Source: Branchiostoma floridae (lineage: Eukaryota; Chordata; Leptocardii; Amphioxiformes; Branchiostomatidae). From it: 64,000 nt of DNA. Within the stretch, counting starts at the first letter, position 1. Each line of letters opens with the position of its first letter. Positions 49,001 to 58,000 of this stretch are shown here, piece after piece. Location of the stretch: positions 15,389,016 through 15,453,015 of the forward strand of contig NC_049988.1 in assembly GCF_000003815.2 (NCBI RefSeq). The letters run 5' to 3'. The notes beneath the pieces were generated by a model. That model was not told the DNA's origin. It worked only from the letters and a program-made list of their open reading frames with translations, and searched no databases. Made by a program: the position numbers and the translations under genes.

Positions 49001-52000
49001 GAGTGACATCTTGTCTAAGGACCCACTGATCATGAAGAAGGATCCACCAGAAGACAAGGACAATATTTGCATCCCTTCCAACTCTGGGGTGGAGAGAGGA
49101 CAGACAGAAAAACTAGCAAATCATGAAGACTCAGATGATATCACCACTGTCAAGAAAGTTTGGAGGCAGAATATTTTGCCAGAAGAAGGGGATGCCGCAT
49201 CGAAAAAAGAAAATTTTAACAAGGCAGAGATACATGCTGAGAAGAAGGGTCAGATTGTGGGTGGCAGAAAACAAGAGAAAAATGCACGAAGCAAAAGGGG
49301 AGATGGCAAGTCATCAATAAATCTCACAATGGATAGTTTGATCAGTCCTCTGAATGATGTTGGCAAAAAGTATGACTTGATTGTTCAGACACCAGACAGT
49401 ACCATCTCTTCATATGACAGCAACCGGACACTGCTGGAAGACACAAAGACTTTGACAAGTAAGTACAAAATGTATTTTGTAGTAAATTTCATAGGGTAAA
49501 CTTAGTGTATGGGAAGAAAACTGTCTTTTGGACACACTTGTTTACATTTTGACAGTGTCACATAAAAATGTGCTACTCAACTAAGCTTATTAGCATGATT
49601 ATTTTTGTTGTTGTTGTTCAGTGGTCATCACCAAGAACTGGATGAACTTGAAGAAGTCATCGCTTTGGTTTGGCTTCCTGATGGCAAGGTCACAAAAAGA
49701 GGAACCTCCAGACATGACATCCTTCCTCATGGTACATTTTATCTTATTTTTTTTAACTTTAAGTTATTGTTTACCAACAGAATAGTGAGCCTATTTGAAT
49801 AAGGATCATTTACTTTATTGTATCTTTTTTTTAAAATTCTAGTATTTTAAAACTTGACCAGTACGAGTTGAGTCTACTTTGTCTAAAGCTTAGCGTATAA
49901 TATTTGGCAACTTTATTTGCATCTGATGTCCCAACAGTTTGTGCCAATTTAGTTCTAATTACTTATTTTCTTTAAAGACAATGTAATAGAAAAGCAATAT
50001 GATAGATTCTCCTACGATTTTGACATAGGTTAAAGGTATGTGTTCAACCTTTTCTTGTTCAATCTGTAGACTAATGTCACTGGAATATCCATGGACCAAG
50101 ATGCACTGATCTACAATGTGCAGCATCAGTATGAAGACTTGCTTGGAGATGCTGATGAAGACGACCAAGATGGCTACAACCCGCCACCAGAATGGCTGGT
50201 AAGACAGACACCTAATATTTGCTATTATTGCTGTCAGTCAAGCATACAATGTGTAATAAACAAATGCCTATTATAGTAAGTATATTATATTGTACATGCA
50301 GCTCGTATTCATTTTGGAGCAAATTTTCTAACTTCATCTCTCATGTATCACGCTCATCTCTAGCATGGCTATGGTGGCAGCACTAATTAGTTACATTATA
50401 AGGCACACTGTTTTTGATTTTGCAGTTCATCCATTTGTATTTGGTAGGTATTATCAGTATGGAAATGTGCAGTTTGTACAAATGTAAACAGCTGTCATAA
50501 GATATAGTCTTTCTTTCCAGCAAGGTGGGGGACTCTGTCTCCAGTCTTCCCAGCAAACCAGCTGGTCATTCCACAACACAAAGATAGTTGAATAGGGTAA
50601 AGCTATGTAATGTATGTAATACATGTTTGTGAGTTTTTATGCATGTTGCTTGTTAGTCGTTGCAAGCAAAAAGAAGCAAACCCGAGAATTTAAAGATGTA
50701 ACTAATATACAATTAGGAACCTCTCATATAGTTTTCTTCTTTATTCGAGGTACATGTATTTCTGAGCAGCCTGACATTTGTACAGATTACTAAGTGTCCA
50801 TGTTTGACCATATTTCCCTGCTGCCAAATTAATAGTTGTCTGTATGTTGCATCACTGTCATTGCAATGGTGTAATGTCTTGTAGCAGGATGTTTGATACT
50901 TGTTCTTGTGGTAAATGAAATTACCTTTCAAACCATATGGGCTGGCTTTTGCATGACACTTGATACTTGTTTAACAATTAGATATATATACAAGTATATG
51001 TATATATATACTATTACATGGTATTGTAGACATGCAATTACAGTATGTCTATAACCGTTACGGGCATTGCTAAATGAAAGGTGTTGATTATATAAGTGGT
51101 CTTTTGAATACCTTGAAACTTTAATAGGTTCATGGTAACAAATTTGTTCGAGGAATACTCAATACATAGTCACATACTTTATTGTACTTAGTCTAAGGGA
51201 TTTGGCACTTAAAATTTGTTCATTATTTGTACATTTTGATAGAAAATACAGCAAGATCATGTAGCTTACTGGGGAGATTATACAAGGTAACATCTTTGAA
51301 TAATTTAACATCATATAATATTTTTGCAGGCCCAGGAATATGACAATATTGCAGATGAAGACTTGTACTTGGGATCGGAGGACGCTATTGCCTCCCCTGA
51401 AACTGCCGTTACAGGTAAGACTGGTTTAAAGTTAAACAGTTTGGTCATGATCAGTTTTGCAACATTATCTGCTGCTATCTACTATTATATATAGAGTTTA
51501 CTAAGATTTATGGAAGTATGAAATTCAAATAAGTAATGACCATTTCACATCTTCAACATTATACAGGCTGAGAATTGTTGAATGTGGCTACATACTAGAA
51601 ACCCTTAGAGAACCAATGACATGCATGCAAGAAAAACTGTGAATACATCCATAAAGAATGATCTTTGAAATTACCACACAGACTCCATACATTGTATACC
51701 ATGTATTCCCTTTCTGGCCATCTCATCAGGTGGAGAATGCTTAGAATGGATTGATTGCTTCTAGCATAGCTGCATGTAACCTTATTATTAAGTGGTATGT
51801 TCTTTTTTCTTCTCAATGTCCAGGTCCACTGTTCTGTAGTGAAGCTCCAGACAATGGACAGATGGCAGTGGGAGGAGGTGACAGTATCTGTCTTCTCAAT
51901 AACCAAGACTTAAGACATGTGAGTATACCTGATCAACCTGACCAGCTTGATATTCCTATTATAAGCACCCTGGTTTTGAAACAATGGATATGGGTTACCC

Positions 52001-55000
52001 TATAAACATGAACTTTCGTTCAATCTTTATTACTTTGAAGTTCCAACATTTGTACTAATTCAGCACTTACAATCACTTCAACTTTAGATCGGTGATCACT
52101 CTTCACAGCACCTCCCTACAACGCAAGGTAACATTGTCATTTCACAGAGCATTATGTTTCATTTTCACCAGATTCTTGTATTCAAATAATTATGCAGGCA
52201 TGTCATAGCTAACTATCACCAGTGTGGACTAAAGACTGAAGGAAACAGCAGCAAATGAGGTGTTCTTTCATTTCAGAATTGCCAAATGTACCTGTACTTG
52301 CATATGAACTTTCCTTGGAGGAGGAAATACGACACTACAGACGTGTTGACAGAGGTAAGCCAATCTGGTAGTACAGTAACGGTAACCATTTTGTTCAATC
52401 TGTAAACTTGGGATATCTATTAAGACATACAGGAACAGTTCATGTATTTTTCTACTATAATAATGTATAATTTGATGTATTGTAATCTTACTAACACCTG
52501 ATTAACTACTGTTACATTACTCAAATTGTCCTTGATTTCAGGGATGACTGTGACTGTGCTGGGCCTTGGGGAACAGGTTGTGTCTTCAACAAGAATCCGT
52601 AACCCCACAACACTACAGGAGCACATTTTGCAGCACACGGCTGACAAGGCAAGGATATCCCACAATAGTTTAAGTCTTTAAAAAACAAGCTTTTAAATCT
52701 GTTGATTGAGAAGGATTGAGATTTTGTCGCGGCTAATGTGTGACAATTTTCCTTCAGGCCTTTGAAGTATATCCCATGGATGGCTTCACAGTGAAGTTGC
52801 CAGGAGGAAGATCGATTCCCTCAGACATGCCCCTTGACCCCTGGACAACTCGGAACGTCATCCTTCAGCTCCACCCAGCTAACACTGGGGACATCACATG
52901 GCTGTGGAGAGTAACCCACTCTGAAGTTAGTATTTTGATCTTCATCTATCTATGTACCTGTTATAACCTCTCTCTGCCATAATACACCGACTGTCTCTAT
53001 ATCTTTTATATAATTTGAAAATATTCTAATTTGAAACCACCATCCATTGACTTGATATCCTTAAATACCCTGTTTTTAAAAGCAACGGATATAGGTTACC
53101 CTGCGGATAAAGGTGATTAAGTGTGAAGTGATGCCAAAGCATTCCATTTCGTATTTCACAGGACCTTGGTAGAGGAAGGTACTGTGTAGAAGTGAGCATG
53201 CACAGGATTGTTGGCAGAGGAGAGGCAAGGGATACAGATGATGCAGAACATGGTGAGAATAACAAGTTCAAAGGTATTTAAAGGGGAGCACCAGGGATTA
53301 GCAGGAGTTTTTGTTTCATTAACAATATATCCCAATAAAAACGTTTTTGCAACTGTCGCTCTGGTCCACCGTACTTGTTGTTTTTGCCGGCCGTCTCAAG
53401 TTACCGCCTGCCCCCGGCTCCGGGGCTGCCATTTTGGCAGGGGAATCCCAACATCCGGGACCTTATTGACGTCACTGTGAATGGAATCAACACTGTCACT
53501 TTGGAGTGCGTTCGCAAACCACCGGTTTTCGCTTGATTTTCGCCCTGAAGTCGCCGTAGAGGCAGTGCCGTAAAGGCGTGTACTTGAATCTTCCTATGAT
53601 TTGCACAGTTAAAGGCCCCGGCTCGAGCGGGAGTGAGTGTTTATTTTTACGCCAGCTTCGCGGCCCGGAAGTGGGGAGGGGGAGTGCCGCGCCATTATGC
53701 CGTCGTGCGTAAGCTGTCACAACAACAACATCAACACGAAGAGCAAAGCGATAAGCTTCCATCGTTTCCCTTCGGAGGACAAAATCAGACTACAGAGGTG
53801 GCTAATCGCCGTCCGGTCGAATTTGAGGGAACCATGGACACTGGAAAAGATTCAAGATAGTATCGCCTCGAAAAACCCGGCATTCGTCTGCTCCGAGCAT
53901 TTTTCGGCAGACTCTTGTATCGACAACCCCAAGGCGAGATATGTTCCCTACTCTGTTCCTGCTAAAGTCCTTCTTCAAGACGCCTTCCCCACTCAGTTTG
54001 GGAGAAGCACGTCACGCGTGTCGTCAGAGAGACAGCGTGAAAAAAGGGATCGGAAAGAGGTATGTAATTACGCCGTGATTTTGCCGAATTTATCTGCATG
54101 TAGGATGTGTTTGTTTTGATCCTGAAAAGTAGTGATATAATTTACCTGCAAGGTTTTTGTAACATTTATATGATATATCGCGTCATCGAAGACAAACCAA
54201 TGTAACTTTCAACTTGACTTCCACATTTTTGGTAACTTTACATGTATTTTTAAGGATTTTTATTCTACTTTTCCTGGAATTGTTATGTTATCATAATATG
54301 ACATACAAATTACAGTGTAACATGATAATACCAAACATTTTGATGTTTTGGTTTTGTTGTGTTGTCTACATTTATCATGGATAATTTTTGTGTTTTATAC
54401 TTATGGATTTTCTAATGTATGGATGTAATCTAATGTAATATTTTTTTTTAAAATTTTTTATGCAAATGTTTTGTTATGTCCATAGCATAGCTATAATGTG
54501 TCTGTGTGTTTGGTGGATTGATTCTGGAAAAATTCAGTCCAGTTTTATTTTGAAGTTCTTTGGATGGATTCTTAAATTGATATTTGTACCTATTTTTTAT
54601 TAAATATTGTCATTTCTTTTATCATAAGTTATCTTTTATCATCCATCTTTCAGCTTCTTCAGAAGTTACTTCAGCAAAGCAATGATGCATGTGATCATCA
54701 GATGACTGAGCCCATGAGCAGTGTTGATGAAACAGGAATGACCGAGGCAAGCGATGCTGGTGCTGCATCACCATCTGCACCCCAAACAAAGTTCGATTCA
54801 GGCATCGTTACATCACAAGGATTGTTGGATTCAGGCGTGTCTACATCCTCGCTCTTATCCGACTCAGGCTCATCTACAGCACAATCCATGCTGGATTCAG
54901 GCGTGTCTACATCCTCGCTCTTATCCGACTCAGGCTCATCTACAGCACAAGCAGAAGTAGCACAAGGGTATGGACTGAAATTCCATACATACTGCAAGCC

Positions 55001-58000
55001 ACCAAGTGCAGAACCTGACAAGTTTGTCACTGCTTCTACACAAACAGAGCTGACCGGTGAGATGATAGAATCACTAATGTCCTCAACGTTATGTTCAACT
55101 CCGAAGGCGAAAGCCAATATGCGTGAACTGTCATTTGCGACATTGTCTCCAGTTGCCAGCCCGTCAGATAAGAATGACCCCACATTCAATCTATCAAGTT
55201 TTGAGACAGATATGGATGATACAGACACCGACTACGAGTATGACAGTGAAGAGGAGGAGGAAGGAAATGGCTCGCAATTCTACATAGTACACAGAAGCAA
55301 GCTTCTCGAAAGGTTCCAGACATGTGAGTGCGGCCAGCCCCTCGCTGTTTGGAACATGAAATCAACTGGCTCCATGCTTGCCATTGAATATGAATGTTCC
55401 AGCTGCTCCAACCGAGGAACTTGGCACTCCCAACCAAAGATTGGCAGTATGGCTGCAGGTAACCTTCTCATTCCTGCAGCCATACTGTTTACAGGTGGTA
55501 CCTATAAGAAGTTCGCTGACATATGTGACACTCTAAGGCTGCAGAAGTTCTCAGAGTCACACTACAACAATGTCCAAAGAACATACCTCCTTCCAGCGGT
55601 CAACGATTACTACCTCAACGAACAGCAACTCATCCTCAGACGTTTCCAAGCAACAGCAGAAGAGGAAGCACAGCAGGTCACATTGCTGGGAGATGGGAGG
55701 TGTGACTCCCCAGGTCACTGTGCGAAGTACTGTAGTTATACACTGATGGAGGAGAAGACACAGTTCATCCTGGACTTCCAGCTGGCACAGGTGACCGAAA
55801 CAGGAACCTCCCAGGCGATGGAAAGGCATGCCTTTGAAAAATCACTGGAGTTCGTCCGGGACAACGGTATTGATGTCGAGTGTATAGTCACTGACAGACA
55901 CCGGGGTATTGGAGCATCACTTAAGCAACGCAACAATAGGCACATCAATCACCAATATGATGTATTTCATATGGCCAAGTCTATTCAAAAGAAGCTGTCA
56001 AAATCTGCAAAGAGGAAGGCCAACAGAGCCCTCGGCCCTTGGATTAAATTCATAAAGAACCACCTTTGGTATAGCTCAAGTACCTGCGAAGGAGATGACG
56101 TGGTAAGATTAACTTCTATAAATGCGGTTAATAAGTAATAAATTCCCAGCCAAACATCAGAGGCCCTATTATTATTGCAGCCATCCTTGTTGAAAGTTAA
56201 CATACATGCCATCATATGGACAGTAGACGTAATATTGGTCAACAGAAAATACTGAACATTTTGAGTAACAGGGCTTTAAAGTGACATGTAATAATCATCT
56301 GGTGGATTTTGCCCTTCTAAACTAGTATTCTTTATTATGTCCATGTAGCTCCTACAAGAGAAGTGGCTCTCTCTGATTGACCACATTGCCAACCGCCACA
56401 CATTCAGAAAGAACCAGCTGTTCAAGAAGTGTGCTCACCATCGACTCACCCCTGATGAGAAGGAAAACATCACTTGGCTGAGACCAGGAAGTGCCCCACA
56501 CCGTGCCATGCGGGAGATAGTCTCCAATAAGACTTTTGTCAAGGACATGGCACATCTGACAGGGTTTAAGCACACAGGTAATTATATATTGTCCTCAGAA
56601 TGTCCCATTTTTTGTACTATAACTGAGGATATAAGTAGCCAAATTCATATGTGTTTAGATAAATGTGTTAGAGGATACATGAAGTGTGTGTATGTCTATT
56701 GTATTACTTTGGATTCCAATGTTGTAAAGGTATTCAAATGTACAGTATGAAAATAATGTTCCGTTTTACAGGGGTACTGGAGGTCTACCACAACATGCTG
56801 ACAAAGTACACCCCGAAGCGCCTACATTTCCCCTACCTGTCCATGCGGGCTCGTCTGCAGCTTTCTGTGCTGGATCACAATAACAACGTGTTCCGCGAGC
56901 AGGCAAAGACACTGGAAGGTGAGATCACAACTTTTGTACAATATATAGACATTACCAATAGAGAAGAATAAGCATACTGTGTTTGTTACAATTCATTGTT
57001 CATATATGTTAGTCAGGGTTTGTTTGAGAAAAAGTAACTTATCTATGATACACTGAATTACCATTTGCTGTCTCCATGTGCTGTAACAATTTGCTGTGAC
57101 AATCATGTATGCCATACTTTTCTTCTTATGTCACTGCCACAGGGGACCCGAGATGGTCTGTTGTGTATCCCAAAAGGACCAGTCTGTGGGTAGCCCGGAA
57201 ACTGTTTGAGGCGAAAACCTATGAGTACCGACAGCAGTTGATGGAGGAAGTTGTGCGCAGGAAGGAGAGCGGACAGTGGAAGTATGGACAACACGTCCTG
57301 CCTGATCCAGAGATGCCTGCAAACATTGCCCCCGTGGAACGTGGCAGCAAACAGGAGGCCGTAGATGCATACCGGACCAGATTCAGGCCGCGTTGAACTG
57401 TAGCTGCATAAGACAGCATTTTTGCTGTATGTAGTTCTTGATAATGATATACATGTACAAGCTTGTGTAGCTTTGTATGATATAGCTAAGGTCAAAACAT
57501 TTTTTTTGACAAGTCAGAACTATTATAGGTATGTTATAATATACCAACATGCTGCATTAATGAGAAAGACACTTGATGAAGAAACAATACTTTTTACAGA
57601 GGAATGCTGACATGTATCAGAGTGTGATAGTGTATACATGAACATTTTTTAGAAAAGCTCTAGGCAAACTATCTAGCCTGTCACATTAGATAATCTGACA
57701 AAGTGTAACTAGTGATACCTGGAAAATACAAATTTATGTAGGTTACACAATGCTTTTAACTTTCTACCTTCCATCTAACTTTTACTGACTTGGTGTAAAA
57801 TGTAAGTTGCATTTTACTATACAAACATTAGTATTTATAGAGGAATGTTGACAATATTGTATCAGATTGTGATAGTGTATACATGAACATGTTCCAGAAA
57901 AGCACTAGGCAAACTGTCACATTAAATAATCTGACAAAGTGTATCTAGTGTTACCCGGAAAATACAAATTTATGTAGGTTACACAGCTCTTTAACTTTTT

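Noticed and set aside
54698-55228. 176-codon minus-strand open frame opposite the transposase
   Set aside because: It mirrors the repeated Ser/Asp-rich transposase linker; no independent signal.
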